A stretch of DNA of 62,522 nucleotides from Limimaricola cinnabarinus LL-001 (GCF_000466965.1 NZ_BATB01000013.1:1-62522), one strand, 5' to 3'; shown: positions 48,510-58,615, counted from the first letter of the stretch. Notes: generated by a model not told the origin, from the sequence alone. Numbers and translations are program-made.

Positions 48510-49307
48510 ATGCAACTCGCTCTGAACCATATCTGCGCGCCGAAGCTCTCGCTCGAGGCCTTCTTCGCGATGTCCCGCCGCCTCGGGGTCGAGGCGGTCG
48601 AAATCCGCAACGACATTCCCGACGTGGTGAACAGTCACGCTCCCGGCGAGGTGCGCCGCGCTGCCTCTGAGGCGGGCGTACGGATCGTCTCGATCAATGC
48701 GCTCTATCCCTTCAATGTCTGGTCGGGCGATCTGCCCGATCGCGCCCGCGCCTTGGCGGATTACGCCGCCGAATGCGGGGCCGAGGCGCTGGTCATGTGC
48801 CCGCTCAACGACGGCACACGGATTGCCCAGGGCGATCTCGTCCACGCTTTGGGCGAGATGGCGGGCGTGCTGCGCGAGCGCGGCCTCGCGGGCCTCGTCG
48901 AGCCCCTGGGCTTCCCGATCTCCTCTTTGCGCCGCAAGGCCGAGGCCCTGGCGGCGATCGACGTGGCGGGGGGCGACGATGTCTACCGTCTGTTGCACGA
49001 TACCTTCCATCACCACCTTGCGGGCGAAACAGCGTTCTTCCCCGAGCGCACGGGCCTCGTCCACATCTCCGGCCTCACCGATCCGGGCGTGAGGGTGGAG
49101 GATATGCTCGACGCACACCGGGTGCTGGTCGATGGCGCCGATCGGCTCGAAAACCTCCCCCAGCTGCGCGCCCTCCTGGCGGCGGGCTATGCAGGGCCGG
49201 TCTCTTTCGAGCCCTTCGCAAGCGAGGTTCACGACCTCGACGACCCGGAAGCGGCGCTGAGGGCAACCATGGAGTTCGTCACTTCGGGCGTCACCGAGGC
49301 GGCGTAA
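48510..49307 (+). CDS. iolI: TIM-barrel isomerase, IolI-like (2-keto-myo-inositol isomerase candidate)
   Basis: 265-residue AP-endonuclease-2-type TIM barrel. It resembles IolI in N-terminal LALNHICAPKLSLEAF, GVEAVEIRNDIPDV and ISINALYPFN, with metal-site segments LVEPLGFP, LLHDTFHHHLAG and VSFEPFA. IolI interconverts 2-keto-myo-inositol and 1-keto-D-chiro-inositol. The ATG at 48510 follows TTGAGG with six-base spacing; in-frame ATG 48504 is an alternative. Part of the inositol operon. Confidence 0.8.
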   Translation: MQLALNHICAPKLSLEAFFAMSRRLGVEAVEIRNDIPDVVNSHAPGEVRRAASEAGVRIVSINALYPFNVWSGDLPDRARALADYAAECGAEALVMCPLNDGTRIAQGDLVHALGEMAGVLRERGLAGLVEPLGFPISSLRRKAEALAAIDVAGGDDVYRLLHDTFHHHLAGETAFFPERTGLVHISGLTDPGVRVEDMLDAHRVLVDGADRLENLPQLRALLAAGYAGPVSFEPFASEVHDLDDPEAALRATMEFVTSGVTEAA

Positions 49308-49364
49308 GGTACCGGGCGCCGCGTCCCTCCCCGCGCGCCCGGACAGCTTTGAAAAGGATGCGGC

Positions 49365-51277
49365 ATGAGCAAGACACTTGACCTGATCACCATCGGCCGT
49401 GCCGGGATCGACCTTTACGGGGCGCAGGTGGGCGGACGTTTGGAGGACATGGGGTCCTTCGAGAAATACATCGGCGGCAGCCCGACCAACATGGCCTGCG
49501 GCACGGCGCGGCTGGGGCTGAAATCGGGCCTGATCACCCGCGTCGGCGACGAGCACATGGGTCGGTTCATCCGCGAGGAGCTCGGCCGCCACGGCGTCGA
49601 TCTGCGCGGCGTGGCGACGGATCCGGAGCGGCTGACCGCGCTGGTGATCCTCGGCATTCGCGACGAGGAGCGGTTTCCGCTGATCTTCTACCGCGAGAAC
49701 TGCGCCGATATGGCGCTCAGCGAGGATGATATCGACGAGGGCTTTGTGGCGCAGGCGCGCTCGGTCGTGGCCACCGGCACGCATCTGAGCCACCCGCGCA
49801 CCGAAGCCGCGGTGCTCAAGGCGCTGCGGCTGGCCCGCAAGCACGGCGCGCGGACGGCGCTCGACATCGACTACCGGCCGAACCTGTGGGGCGTGGCGGG
49901 GCATGGCGAGGGCGAGAGCCGCTTCGTCGAAAGTGAGAAGGTCACGGCAAAGCTGCAGGCGCATCTGCACCTGTTTGACCTGATCGTCGGCACCGAGGAG
50001 GAATTCCACATCGCCGGCGGCTCGACCGACACGCTGGAGGCTCTGCGCGCGGTGCGCGCGGTCTCGGATGCTGTGCTGGTGTGCAAGCGCGGCCCGATGG
50101 GGGCTACGGCCTTCGAGGACGAGATCCCGGACAGCCTCGACGAGGGCCAGGCAGGGCCGGGCTTTCCGATCGAGGTGTTCAACGTACTGGGCGCGGGCGA
50201 CGGCTTCATGTCTGGGCTGCTGAAGGGCTGGCTCGACGGCGAGGATTGGCCGCGCACGCTGGAATACGCCAATGCCTGTGGCGCGCTGGCGGTGAGCCGC
50301 CACGGCTGCACCCCGGCCTATCCTTCGTTGGCCGAGCTCAAGTTCTTCCTCAAACGCGGCGTGATCCGCCCCGATCTGCGCAATGACGCGGAGCTGGAAC
50401 AGCTGCACTGGTCCACCAACCGTCACGGCGACTGGGCGGCGATGCGCGTCTTTGCCTTCGACCACCGCAAGCAGCTCGAGGAGATGGAAGCTACACGCCC
50501 GCGAAGGGCGCGGCCTTCAAGGAGCTGTGCCTGAAGGCCGCGCTCTCGGTGCAGGACGGGCAGGGCGGCCATGGCATCCTGTGCGACAACCGCATCGGCC
50601 GCGCGGCGCTGCACGCGGCTTCGGGCACCGGTCTGTGGATCGGCCGTCCCGTGGAATGGCCCGGATCACGGCCGCTCGCCTTCGAGCCAGAGATCGGCCC
50701 GGACTGCGGCGGCCTCGCCGAGTGGGCGCGCGAGAACGTGGTGAAGGTGCTGTGCTTCTGTCATCCGGACGACGACGCGGAAATGTGGGATGCACAGCTC
50801 TCGGCACTGCGCAAGCTCTTCGCGAGCGCCCGGCGCAACCGGCTCGAGGTGCTTCTGGAGGTGATCCCGTCAAAGGTCGGTGCGGTGGACGACGACACCA
50901 CTGCCGCGATCATCAACCGGATCTATGCCGAAGGGCTCTATCCCGACTGGTGGAAGCTGGAGCCGCTGACCACGCAGGCTGCCTGGTCCAAAGCGATCGC
51001 CGCGATCGAGGCGCATGACGCGCACACCCGTGGCATCGTGGTGCTGGGCCTCGACGCGCCGGAGGCCGATCTCGCGGCCGCCTTCGAGGTGGCGGCCGGG
51101 TTCGAGCTGGTGAAGGGTTTCGCCGTGGGGCGCACGATCTTCGGGCAGGCCGCGCGCGATTGGCTCGCGGGCCGGATCGACGACGATACGGCGGTGGCAC
51201 GAATGGCCGAACGCTACGCGCGGCTCTGCGGCATCTGGGACCGCGCGCGCGGCGCGGCACGGGAGCAGGCGGCATGA
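49365..51277 (+). CDS. iolC: 5-dehydro-2-deoxygluconokinase fused to DUF2090 aldolase-like domain (frameshift at about 50489)
   Basis: About 637 residues with one restored base. Residues 1-330 are a PfkB kinase (LITIGRAGIDLYGAQVGG, IGGSPTNMACGTARLGL, catalytic LGAGDGFMSGLL). The C-terminal about 300 residues are a DUF2090 TIM barrel resembling class I aldolases (FAFDHRKQLEEME, GILCDNRIG, LLEVIPSK, WWKLEPL). The break is at ATGGAAGCTAC; GAAGGCTAC restores EEMEGYTPAKGAAFKEL. IolC phosphorylates 5-dehydro-2-deoxygluconate; the fused domain may do the IolJ aldolase step. Two-domain IolC is known in proteobacteria. Ends with an ATGA overlap with an in-frame upstream start of iolD. Confidence 0.87.
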
Positions 51278-51318
51278 AGGACGAGGTAGTGCGCCGGGCG
51301 CGACGGGAGGACGGGACG

Positions 51319-53148
51319 ATGACGACGATCAGGCTCACGGCGGCGCAGGCGATGATGCGCTGGCTCTCGGTGCAGATGACCGAAGACGGCGAGCGCTTCC
51401 TCGAAGGCTGCTGGGCGATCTTCGGCCATGGCAATGTCGCCGGGATCGGCGAGGCGCTGCACGGCATCGGCGACGCCTTCCCGACCTTCCGCGGCCAGAA
51501 CGAGCAGACGATGTGCCACGCCGCCATCGCCTATGCCAAGACGCAACGCCGCAGGCGGGCCATGGCGGTGACCTCCTCGATCGGACCCGGGGCGACCAAC
51601 ATGGTGACGGCGGCGGCGCTGGCGCATGTGAACCGGCTGCCCTTGCTGCTGATCCCGGGCGATGTCTTCGCCAATCGCCGCCCGGACCCGGTGCTGCAAC
51701 AGATCGAGGATTTCGACGACGGCACGGTGAGCGCCAATGACTGCTTCAAGCCGGTCAGCCGCTATTTCGACCGCATCACCCGGCCCGAGCAGCTGTTGAC
51801 GGCGCTGCCGCGCGCCATGGCGGTGATGACCGACCCTCAGAACTGCGGCCCGGCGACGCTCGCCTTTTGTCAGGACGTGCAGGCCGAGAGCTACGACTTC
51901 CCCGAAGCCTTCTTTGCGCCGAAGGTCTGGCGCATCCGCAGGCCCGAGGCCGACCCGGTGGAGATCGACGCGGCGATCGAGATGATCCGCGAAGCCAAGC
52001 GCCCGCTGATCGTCGCGGGCGGCGGCATTCTCTATTCGGGCGCCGAGGCGCGTCTCGCCGCCTTCGCCGAGGCGCATGGCATCCCGGTGGTCGAAACGCA
52101 GGCGGGCAAGTCCGCGCTGGCTTGGGATCACCCGCTCAACTTCGGCTCGCCCGGTGTCACCGGCGCGGCCTGTGCCAACGAGCTGGCGGCGCGGGCCGAC
52201 CTGATCATCGGCGTCGGTACGCGGTTCCAGGACTTCACCACCGGCTCCTGGACCGTGTTCGCAGACTCCGAGCGCAGGCTCCTCTCGATCAATCTGCACC
52301 CTTACGACGCGCAGAAGCACGGCGCGCAGCCGGTGGTGGGCGATGCGATGGGCGTGCTGGAGCGGATCGGCGCGGCGCTTGGAGATCTGCGCCTCGACGC
52401 CCACGATCCGGCCGCGCGCGAGGGCTGGCACGCGGCCGTCACGCGCATCACGGCGGCACCCGAGGACGCGCCCCAGGGGTATCTTCCGACAGATGCGCAG
52501 GTGATCGGCGCGGTGCAGCGGCAGGCGACCGACGACACCGTGGTCATGTGCGCCGCCGGCACCATGCCCGGCGCGTTGCAGGTGCTCTGGCAGGCCGCGC
52601 AGCACGGCTACCACATGGAATACGGCTATTCCTGCATGGGGTACGAGGTGGCGGGTGCGCTCGGCATCAAGATGGCCGCGCCCGACAAGGAGGTCGTCTG
52701 TTTCGTCGGCGACGGTAGTTACATGATGGCGAACTCCGAGCTGGCGACGGCAGCGGCGATGCGTCGGCCCTTTACTGTCGTGCTGACCGACAACCGCGGC
52801 TACGGCTGCATCAACCGCCTTCAGATCGAGTGCGGCGGGGCCGAATTCAACAACATGTACCGCGACAGCAACGTCCAGCCCGAGATCGACTTCGTGGCGC
52901 ATGCCCGCGCCATGGGTGCGCATGCGGTGAAGGCCGACGGCATCGCAGCGCTGGAAGCGGAGTTCACCGCCGCCCGCGCCCGCGACATTCCCACCGTCAT
53001 CGTGATCGATACCGATGCGGTCACCGGCCTCGATATCGGTGGCCACTGGTGGGACGTCGCGGTGCCGCAGTCGGGCGGGCCCGAGCGGCTGGAGCAGGCC
53101 CGCGAGAAGTACAACGTGAATGCCGCGAAACAGCGCGTGTTCGATTGA
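51319..53148 (+). CDS. iolD: 3D-trihydroxycyclohexane-1,2-dione acylhydrolase IolD
   Basis: 609-residue thiamine-diphosphate enzyme cleaving the ring of 3D-(3,5/4)-trihydroxycyclohexane-1,2-dione to 5-deoxyglucuronate. N-terminal domain: [33 protein letters not shown] with the catalytic Glu-type residue. C-terminal domain: [17 protein letters not shown] and [16 protein letters not shown], the diphosphate-binding motif. ATG at 51319 follows GGGAGGA; an upstream ATG at 51274 overlapping iolC is possible but gives an atypical tail. Confidence 0.95.
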   Translation: MTTIRLTAAQAMMRWLSVQMTEDGERFLEGCWAIFGHGNVAGIGEALHGIGDAFPTFRGQNEQTMCHAAIAYAKTQRRRRAMAVTSSIGPGATNMVTAAALAHVNRLPLLLIPGDVFANRRPDPVLQQIEDFDDGTVSANDCFKPVSRYFDRITRPEQLLTALPRAMAVMTDPQNCGPATLAFCQDVQAESYDFPEAFFAPKVWRIRRPEADPVEIDAAIEMIREAKRPLIVAGGGILYSGAEARLAAFAEAHGIPVVETQAGKSALAWDHPLNFGSPGVTGAACANELAARADLIIGVGTRFQDFTTGSWTVFADSERRLLSINLHPYDAQKHGAQPVVGDAMGVLERIGAALGDLRLDAHDPAAREGWHAAVTRITAAPEDAPQGYLPTDAQVIGAVQRQATDDTVVMCAAGTMPGALQVLWQAAQHGYHMEYGYSCMGYEVAGALGIKMAAPDKEVVCFVGDGSYMMANSELATAAAMRRPFTVVLTDNRGYGCINRLQIECGGAEFNNMYRDSNVQPEIDFVAHARAMGAHAVKADGIAALEAEFTAARARDIPTVIVIDTDAVTGLDIGGHWWDVAVPQSGGPERLEQAREKYNVNAAKQRVFD

Positions 53149-53185
53149 TTATCAGAGCGGCCTCGCCGAGGCCGGGGAGAGCATC

Positions 53186-54109
53186 ATGATCCGTTACGGC
53201 ACCAACCCCATCGCCTGGTCGAACGACGACGATTGGTCGATCGGCGATCACCTGAGCCTCGCCGATTGCCTGTCGGACTGCCGCGACATCGGCTTCGACG
53301 GCATAGAGAAAGGCCACAAGATGCCCTCCGAGGGCGCCGCGTTGAAGCGCACGCTCGGGGAGTACGGCCTCGCCTTCGTCGGTGGCTGGCATTCGACCAA
53401 CCTGTTGGCCGAGGCGCATGACTGGACGGCCGAGATCGCGGCGCTCGACGCGCATCTCGACATGACGCTGGCGGCTGGGTCGGATGTGGTCATCGTCTGC
53501 GAATGCTCGAATACCGTTCATGGCAATGACGGCGTTGGCATCAACGACCGACCCGTGATGGACGACGGACAGTGGAGCCGCTTCATGGAGGGCATCAACC
53601 GCCTTGCCAGCCACGCCGCCGCGCGCGGTGCGCGGTTCTGCTATCACCATCACACCGGCACCGTGGTCGAGAGCGGCGCCGAGATCGACCGTTTCATGCA
53701 GGCGGCGGGGCCGGACACCTTCCTGCTGCTCGATACCGGGCATTGCGTGATGGGAGACGCCGATCCGGCCGAGGTGGCGCGCAAGCACAGGGACAAGGTG
53801 GGCCATATCCACTGCAAAAACGTGCGGCCCGAGATCCGCGATGAGATGCGAAGTGCCAACCTCTCGTTCCTCGAAGGGGTGCGGCGTGGCGCCTTCACCG
53901 TGCCGGGCGATGCCGAGGGCTGCGTCGACTTCGCGCCGGTGCTGCGTGCGGCGGCGCAGGCGGGTTACGAAGGCTGGCTGGTGATCGAGGCCGAGCAGGA
54001 CAGCGCCGTGCGGAATCCCCGCGACTACCAGGGCCTCGGATTGCGGTCGCTCAAGGCGATGGCGCGCGAGGCCGGTCTCGACACCAAGGCGCAAGTGGCC
54101 GCCGGATGA
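53186..54109 (+). CDS. iolE: Inosose (2-keto-myo-inositol) dehydratase IolE
   Basis: 307-residue TIM-barrel metalloenzyme removing water from 2-keto-myo-inositol. The family start [20 protein letters not shown], then [34 protein letters not shown] and [17 protein letters not shown] match IolE. ATG at 53186 follows GGGGAGAG. It is four bases into overlap with the small membrane gene downstream. Confidence 0.95.
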   Translation: MIRYGTNPIAWSNDDDWSIGDHLSLADCLSDCRDIGFDGIEKGHKMPSEGAALKRTLGEYGLAFVGGWHSTNLLAEAHDWTAEIAALDAHLDMTLAAGSDVVIVCECSNTVHGNDGVGINDRPVMDDGQWSRFMEGINRLASHAAARGARFCYHHHTGTVVESGAEIDRFMQAAGPDTFLLLDTGHCVMGDADPAEVARKHRDKVGHIHCKNVRPEIRDEMRSANLSFLEGVRRGAFTVPGDAEGCVDFAPVLRAAAQAGYEGWLVIEAEQDSAVRNPRDYQGLGLRSLKAMAREAGLDTKAQVAAG

Positions 54110-54300
54110 TCGATTTCGGCCATCCCTGGCTTCGGCCGCTGTGGCGTCGCGTAGCGGTCGTCGCAGTGGCCGCGGGCTGGGGGGGTGTCGAGCTCGTTTC
54201 TGGCAGCCCCGGCTGGGCACTGCTGTTTCTCGGCCTTGGTGGCTGGCTCGGATGGGGGCTGCTGCTCAACTACCGACCCGATGATAGGGAAGACACATGA
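54106..54300 (+). CDS. Small membrane protein between iolE and iolB
   Basis: 64-residue protein with two hydrophobic segments (about 17-31, [15 protein letters not shown], and 35-55, [20 protein letters not shown]) separated by a short turn, a basic N-terminus (RPLWRR) and an acidic tail (DDREDT). ATGA overlaps on both sides show tight translational coupling with iolE and iolB. No function is known to me; it may be a transporter or enzyme anchor. Confidence 0.7.
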   Translation: MIDFGHPWLRPLWRRVAVVAVAAGWGGVELVSGSPGWALLFLGLGGWLGWGLLLNYRPDDREDT

Positions 54301-55103
54301 CCGATCTCTTGCGCAAACCCTTCGGCACCCGCGGCGAGGTGCATCGTATCACCCCCGACAGCGCGGGTTGGCGCTATGTCGGCTTCTCGCTGCATCGGCT
54401 GCGGGCGGGCGACCGGGTGGAGGACGTCACCGGCGACCGCGAGGTGATCCTCGTCATGGTCGAGGGCAAGGCCCGGCTGACCGGAGCGGGACAGGAATGG
54501 GGCGAGCTGGGCGAGCGGATGAACGTGTTCGAGAAGACCCCGCCGCATTGCCTCTACCTGCCGAATGGCAGCGATTGGACCGCCGAGGCGACCACCGACT
54601 GCACCATCGCGGTCTGCTCGGCCCCGGGCAAAGGCGGCCACGCGGCGCGCCGCATCGGCCCGGACGGCATCACGCTCACCGAGCGCGGGAAGGGCACGAA
54701 CACGCGCCACATCAACAACATCGCGATGGAGCACGAGGACTACGCTGACAGTCTGCTGGTCACCGAGGTCTTTACCCCGGCGGGGCACTGGTCGTCCTAT
54801 CCGTCGCACCGGCACGACGAGGACGACTTCCCGCGCATCACCTATCTCGAGGAGACCTACTACCATCGCCTGAACCCGGCCTCGGGTTTCGGCGTGCAGC
54901 GGGTCTATACTGATGACGGCTCGCTCGACGAAACCATGGCGGTGAAGGATCACGACGTGGTGCTGGTGCCGCGCGGCCACCATCCCTGCGGCGCGCCTTA
55001 CGGCTTCGAGATGTACTATCTCAACGTGATGGCCGGCCCCCGCCGCAACTGGCGCTTCGTGCCCGCTCCGGAGGTCGAGTGGATCATGGAGCGGGACGCA
55101 TAA
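54297..55103 (+). CDS. iolB: 5-deoxy-glucuronate isomerase IolB
   Basis: 268-residue double-cupin isomerase converting 5-deoxyglucuronate to 5-dehydro-2-deoxygluconate. Visible: LLRKPFGTRGEVHRITPDSAGW at the start (shown in part), FEKTPPHCLYLPNGSDW, the metal-binding WSSYPSHRHDEDDFPR with His residues, and LVPRGHHPCGAPYGFEMYYLNVM near the C-terminus. Last gene of the inositol operon. No iolA is present in the window. Confidence 0.95.
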   Translation: MTDLLRKPFGTRGEVHRITPDSAGWRYVGFSLHRLRAGDRVEDVTGDREVILVMVEGKARLTGAGQEWGELGERMNVFEKTPPHCLYLPNGSDWTAEATTDCTIAVCSAPGKGGHAARRIGPDGITLTERGKGTNTRHINNIAMEHEDYADSLLVTEVFTPAGHWSSYPSHRHDEDDFPRITYLEETYYHRLNPASGFGVQRVYTDDGSLDETMAVKDHDVVLVPRGHHPCGAPYGFEMYYLNVMAGPRRNWRFVPAPEVEWIMERDA

Positions 55104-55124
55104 GTCTCGCGCCGCACCGCAACA

Positions 55125-56151
55125 TTAGGCGTCCGCTGTGCATTAAGCTGGCTGGTTACGGCACCGGCAGGGGCCATTTCCATGCACCGTTCATCGCCGC
55201 TGTCCACGGGTCGAACTCGCCGGCGTTGTAGCGCGCGCGCCGGGTACGATCGGACAGGTGCGCGCCGATCTTCCAAACACCCCGATCCATGCCAGCCTGA
55301 CCGAAATGCTGGTCCCGGGGTCGATGCGGCAACTATCACCACGCCACCGCAGACGAGACGTGCGCTAGTTCTTGAAGCCATCAAGGCAGGGGCTCACGTG
55401 ATTGCGGACAAGCCCTTCGCGCCTTCCGTTTCAGTTGCGGCGGAGTTGACCGGTGCCGCTCGAGCGCGTGGCGTCACGCTTGGGGTGTTCCACAACCGGC
55501 GCTGGGACACCGATGTGCGAACTTTGAAGGAGGTGCTCGACAGTGGCGCCCTCGGTCGAGTCTGGCGGTTGCACTCGCGAATGGATCTTGACGATCCAGC
55601 GACGCTGGAACCTGGCCTCACAGGGAGCCTTCAGCGAGATATCGGGAGCCATCTGGCTATTTGGTCCGGCGGTGTCGGTTCATGCGCATCTTGATATGGC
55701 AGATCTCGCCCAAGGGCCCACGGATGCGGGCTTTATCATCACGTTGCGCCACGAAAGCGGCGCTTGCTCGCAGCTGAGTTCCAGCAAGATCAATCGGCTC
55801 GCTGCCAAGGAATACGTCCTTTACGGAGAGAGTGGCAGCTATTCTTCATCGCAGTCTGACGTGCAGGCGCAGTCGGTCTTCGCGGGCCGATACCCGGCAG
55901 AAGATCCCGACGGTTGGGGCTTCGAGGACAGGACGCGCTGGGGCACACTGCGGACAGCAGCCGGTGAGCAGCGGATCCCGTCGGAGCAAGGACGCTATCA
56001 TGATTATTACGAGGGGTTCGCGCGCGCAGTTTGGGACGGAACGGAGCCGCCCGTCAGCGCCGAGGAGGCCATGGCAGTACTCGCGGTACTGGATGCCGCA
56101 TGGGTCAGCGCTGAAGCGGGGCGGGAGGTGAAGCTTGATAGCCGCAACTGA
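55125..56151 (+). pseudogene. Decayed Gfo/Idh/MocA oxidoreductase
   Basis: The three frames together read as one oxidoreductase: KLAGYGTGRGHFHAPFIAAV, then a shift near 55220 into GVVARAPGTIGQVRADLP, a second shift near 55318 into VDAATITTPPQTRRALVLEAI and the EKP-like HVIADKPFAPS, and a break near 55660 where about five residues and one base are missing before WLFGPAVSVHAHLD. It ends EAGREVKLDSRN at 56151. There is no clear start codon. The first two shifts could be one-base C or G contractions, but the third includes a real deletion. It lies between the inositol operon and the mobilisation genes. Confidence 0.8.
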
Positions 56152-56236
56152 CTCCGGTGGCTTTCGCGAATTTGCCTGCAGGGCGGCTCGAGAAAGGCGG
56201 CGCATAAGTGCCTAGTTGGCGTTATGTGGGCAGATG

Positions 56237-57673
56237 CTAGATCCCCGTCGGGAAGTCGATATCGGGATCGGGAGGTTCCGCGCGTGGAAAAGCGTTCTCG
56301 CTCGGGGCTCCACCTCGCTGTTCGATTGCCTCTAAGCTCCCTTCAATACGAGGCGCGTCCAGCCGCTTTCCGAGTAGGCGCCGTTCGAGTTTAGCGGCGC
56401 CATCCTGTCCGGACAGCTGTATTACAGCGAATATTCTTCCATCGGGTTGATGCTCGACTCGTACCAGCTGACCTTTCATCGTCCGGATGACCGGAGCGAG
56501 CTGCAGGAGGCGGTCGGCCAAGGTCAGGTGCTGATCTTGGCTGCCAGGAGTTTGGCCATTCCCCGTATGGCCTGTGCCATCTGGTGGAACTCTTCCTTCT
56601 GCGCTTCCATGCTGGCCTTCAGTTCGTCGCGGTCCGTCCGGATCACCCGCAACTCTTCCTGTACGTCCCGTAGGACCGTATGGACGCGGATCAGCATCCC
56701 GTGCCCACTCGGGTCGGTTTCCGTCTCCAGCAGATCGAGCAACGGCATCAACTCGTCGAGCTTGCCATCCATCGTGGTCATCTTCTGCAGCACGAGGCTG
56801 TCGTGCTTCAGCGGTTCGATCGGGGAGGGCGGGATGTCGTTCTGAGACATGGGATAGCCTTTTCTCTGGGGGAAGGGATGCGTCGTATTGGGCCAGCTGC
56901 CGCATGGCGTCGCGCAGGTCGAGCAGGCTGTTCAAGAGACGGAAACGCTTTATCAACCGATACCGCCGCTCGAGCTGTTGGGGATAGTAGGCCTCTCCGA
57001 GCAAGCCGAGCCGACCCTCGAAACCATGGCCATCGACCTCGAATGACATTACCTGATGGTGATTGGGGCTCAGCTTGGCGTCGTAGCCCGCCTCCGACAG
57101 ACCGGCGATCAATGCTTGGTGGGAGTCGGGCACCAGTCGGCGGAACAGGTCCGACAGGACCGCAACGAGCCGCGCTGCCGCGGGACCCCGTTGGCGTCGC
57201 TTCGGGACGTGCGGCACGAGCCGGGGCGGTGCTGCGGGGTCGAACTCTGGCAAGAGCGGCTGCCCGAAAGCTTCGCGCAGCTTGCGGTCGTTCGCATTCG
57301 ACTGTGCGAACGTCAGGTTCAGGTTGATCGGTCGACCGAGAAACGTGACCTGCGCGACGGCGACATGGAAGTGGTCGCAGGTCCGGTCGGTATGGCGAAC
57401 GGCTGCCCAGGGGATGACATGCGGATCGATCCCGCGATGCGACAGCTCGGTTGCGATCATTTGCAGGGCAACGCTGTCGGACGCACGCGTCCCTTTGGGC
57501 AGCGAGAGGGTGATGTGCAGGAATGGCCGGTCACCCCCCAGTCGGACAAGGCGCGCTGCCAGATCATCGCGGCCGCGCCAGTAGAGCGAGCCCCCCAAAG
57601 GCTCGGCTCCCGCCTTATACATGTAGCTCGTCAGTTGCCGGGCATCCTCTACCTCCCGGTTATGTGCCCGCAT
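56237..57673 (-). CDS. Relaxase/mobilisation nuclease
   Basis: 478-residue relaxase-type protein, expected to nick oriT and stay covalently attached via Tyr. The N-terminal region has SYMYKAG (candidate Tyr), FLHITLSLPKGT and the metal-binding RHTDRTCDHFHVAV near residue 97, a HxD...HxHV-type relaxase motif. A basic middle (residues 155-270) follows. Residues about 275-380 are Arg/Gly/Asp/Pro-rich and overlap another open frame; the last 90 residues (LTLADRLLQLAPVIRTMKGQ) look like normal protein. It overlaps the MobC-like gene by 14 bases. Confidence 0.78.
   Translation of the reverse strand: MRAHNREVEDARQLTSYMYKAGAEPLGGSLYWRGRDDLAARLVRLGGDRPFLHITLSLPKGTRASDSVALQMIATELSHRGIDPHVIPWAAVRHTDRTCDHFHVAVAQVTFLGRPINLNLTFAQSNANDRKLREAFGQPLLPEFDPAAPPRLVPHVPKRRQRGPAAARLVAVLSDLFRRLVPDSHQALIAGLSEAGYDAKLSPNHHQVMSFEVDGHGFEGRLGLLGEAYYPQQLERRYRLIKRFRLLNSLLDLRDAMRQLAQYDASLPPEKRLSHVSERHPALPDRTAEARQPRAAEDDHDGWQARRVDAVARSAGDGNRPEWARDADPRPYGPTGRTGRVAGDPDGPRRTEGQHGSAEGRVPPDGTGHTGNGQTPGSQDQHLTLADRLLQLAPVIRTMKGQLVRVEHQPDGRIFAVIQLSGQDGAAKLERRLLGKRLDAPRIEGSLEAIEQRGGAPSENAFPRAEPPDPDIDFPTGI
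56524..56850 (-). CDS. Small coiled-coil protein encoded in another frame inside the relaxase gene
   Basis: 108 residues, starting MSQNDIPPSP with an AAAGG stretch upstream. The composition is protein-like: charged, heptad-patterned helices (LDLLETETD, VLRDVQEELRVIRTDRDELKASM, EEFHQMAQAI), predicted coiled coil, no signal peptide. It lies wholly within the relaxase gene on the same strand, shifted by one frame, where the relaxase frame turns low-complexity. This recalls mobB nested in mobA of RSF1010-type plasmids. Either both frames are used or the relaxase reading is secondary here. Confidence 0.6.
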   Translation of the reverse strand: MSQNDIPPSPIEPLKHDSLVLQKMTTMDGKLDELMPLLDLLETETDPSGHGMLIRVHTVLRDVQEELRVIRTDRDELKASMEAQKEEFHQMAQAIRGMAKLLAAKIST

Positions 57674-58115
57674 CGGACTGCCTCACATGATCGATGACCG
57701 CCTGCATAGAGGCGTCGAGCCGATGGGCGAGGTCGATGGTCTTGCGGCGGGAGAGGGGGCGGTCATCGGGGCGGTGGTGCAAGTCGCTGGCAAGCGCAAG
57801 GATGCGCCCAAGGAGTGCTTCAAGATCACTGTGCTGAGGCATGCTCTTGGCTGCCTCGCAGTTGACGAGGTAGGTTGAGAGACTTGAACCGGCCGCTTTC
57901 GCGCGCTCGGTCATGGCCCGATAGCGCCTCGCCGTCATGCGAATCTTGACCGTTTTCTCTTTCCGCCCGTCATCTGGTCCGACGTTCGGCAGGATCGGCA
58001 GGACGCCCGGTGGCACCCAAGTATTGTCGCGATCCTCAAACACGATGGACGAGGTTACGTCCTGATCTGCGTCATCTGATCCTGTCGTCACGTTCGCATC
58101 TATTTCGTCGGCCAT
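57660..58115 (-). CDS. mobC: MobC-like mobilisation accessory protein
   Basis: 151-residue protein with a flexible acidic N-terminus and a ribbon-helix-helix-type core near residues 65-100: KEKTVKIRMTARRYRAMTER followed by AKAAGSSLSTYLVNCEAA, the pattern of MobC/plasmid relaxosome proteins. ATG at 58115 follows AGGGGG with seven-base spacing; ATG 58136 is an alternative. It precedes and overlaps the relaxase gene by 14 bases and faces the candidate oriT. Confidence 0.75.
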   Translation of the reverse strand: MADEIDANVTTGSDDADQDVTSSIVFEDRDNTWVPPGVLPILPNVGPDDGRKEKTVKIRMTARRYRAMTERAKAAGSSLSTYLVNCEAAKSMPQHSDLEALLGRILALASDLHHRPDDRPLSRRKTIDLAHRLDASMQAVIDHVRQSDAGT

Positions 58116-58560
58116 AGCTTGCCCCCTGCCTGCCATCGTTGATTGCCCACCGGGATCATCGACCTGGTCTGCATCATAGAGATCGCCCTCTGCGTGCAGG
58201 AGAGGGTATCGACTATGCGACACGCGAAACCTGTGGATTGTCGGATTCCGTTCGACGCTCTTCGTATTGGAGCGACTGCACCAGCATCGTCTTGGCAGCT
58301 TGCCGCAACCGAACGTCCCCCGGATCGGAGCGACGGGGTGTCCAGTTTCTCTGGTATCGTATTTCAATTTCGATACCGGGGTGTTCTCCGCTTGGCCCGT
58401 CGGCGGGGGGTTATAAGGACCTAGGGAGTGGGCCCTGTCCAGTCGTGGGAAACACTCAGGGCATTGTCTTCTACTATGGAAACACCCCGGCCGATGGTCG
58501 GGGCATCCGCCGCCCTGCCGAAGGCTGCCACTTGCACGTCGGGCAGCCATCTACAAAGAG
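58116..58560. other. Non-coding region holding the candidate oriT
   Basis: About 445 bases upstream of the MobC-like gene with no convincing gene. It holds the perfect inverted repeat at 58353-58377 and, 25-60 bases further, a TTATAAGG-N5-GGGAGTGGGCCCT tract. The position is that expected of an origin of transfer and of the mob promoter. Confidence 0.45.
58353..58377. repeat. Inverted repeat GGTATCG-N11-CGATACC, candidate oriT element
   Basis: Seven-base perfect arms around an AT-rich 11-base loop, 240 bases upstream of the MobC-like start. Relaxase-recognised hairpins next to nic have this size. No nic consensus can be named with confidence. Confidence 0.4.
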
Positions 58561-58563
58561 AAA

Positions 58564-58587
58564 AGGCCCGGACGAAACGCCCGGGCC
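58564..58587 (-). terminator. Rho-independent terminator downstream of the AAA+ peptidase gene
   Basis: On the minus strand GGCCCGG-GCGTTTCGT-CCGGGCC is followed by TTTTCTCTTT. It lies about 30 bases past the stop of the AAA+ gene at 58616. Confidence 0.75.
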
Positions 58588-58615
58588 ATATATGTTTTCC
58601 GCAAAAAGCCGAACG

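Noticed and set aside
51214..53046. 610-codon minus-strand open frame
   Set aside because: Antisense shadow of iolD.
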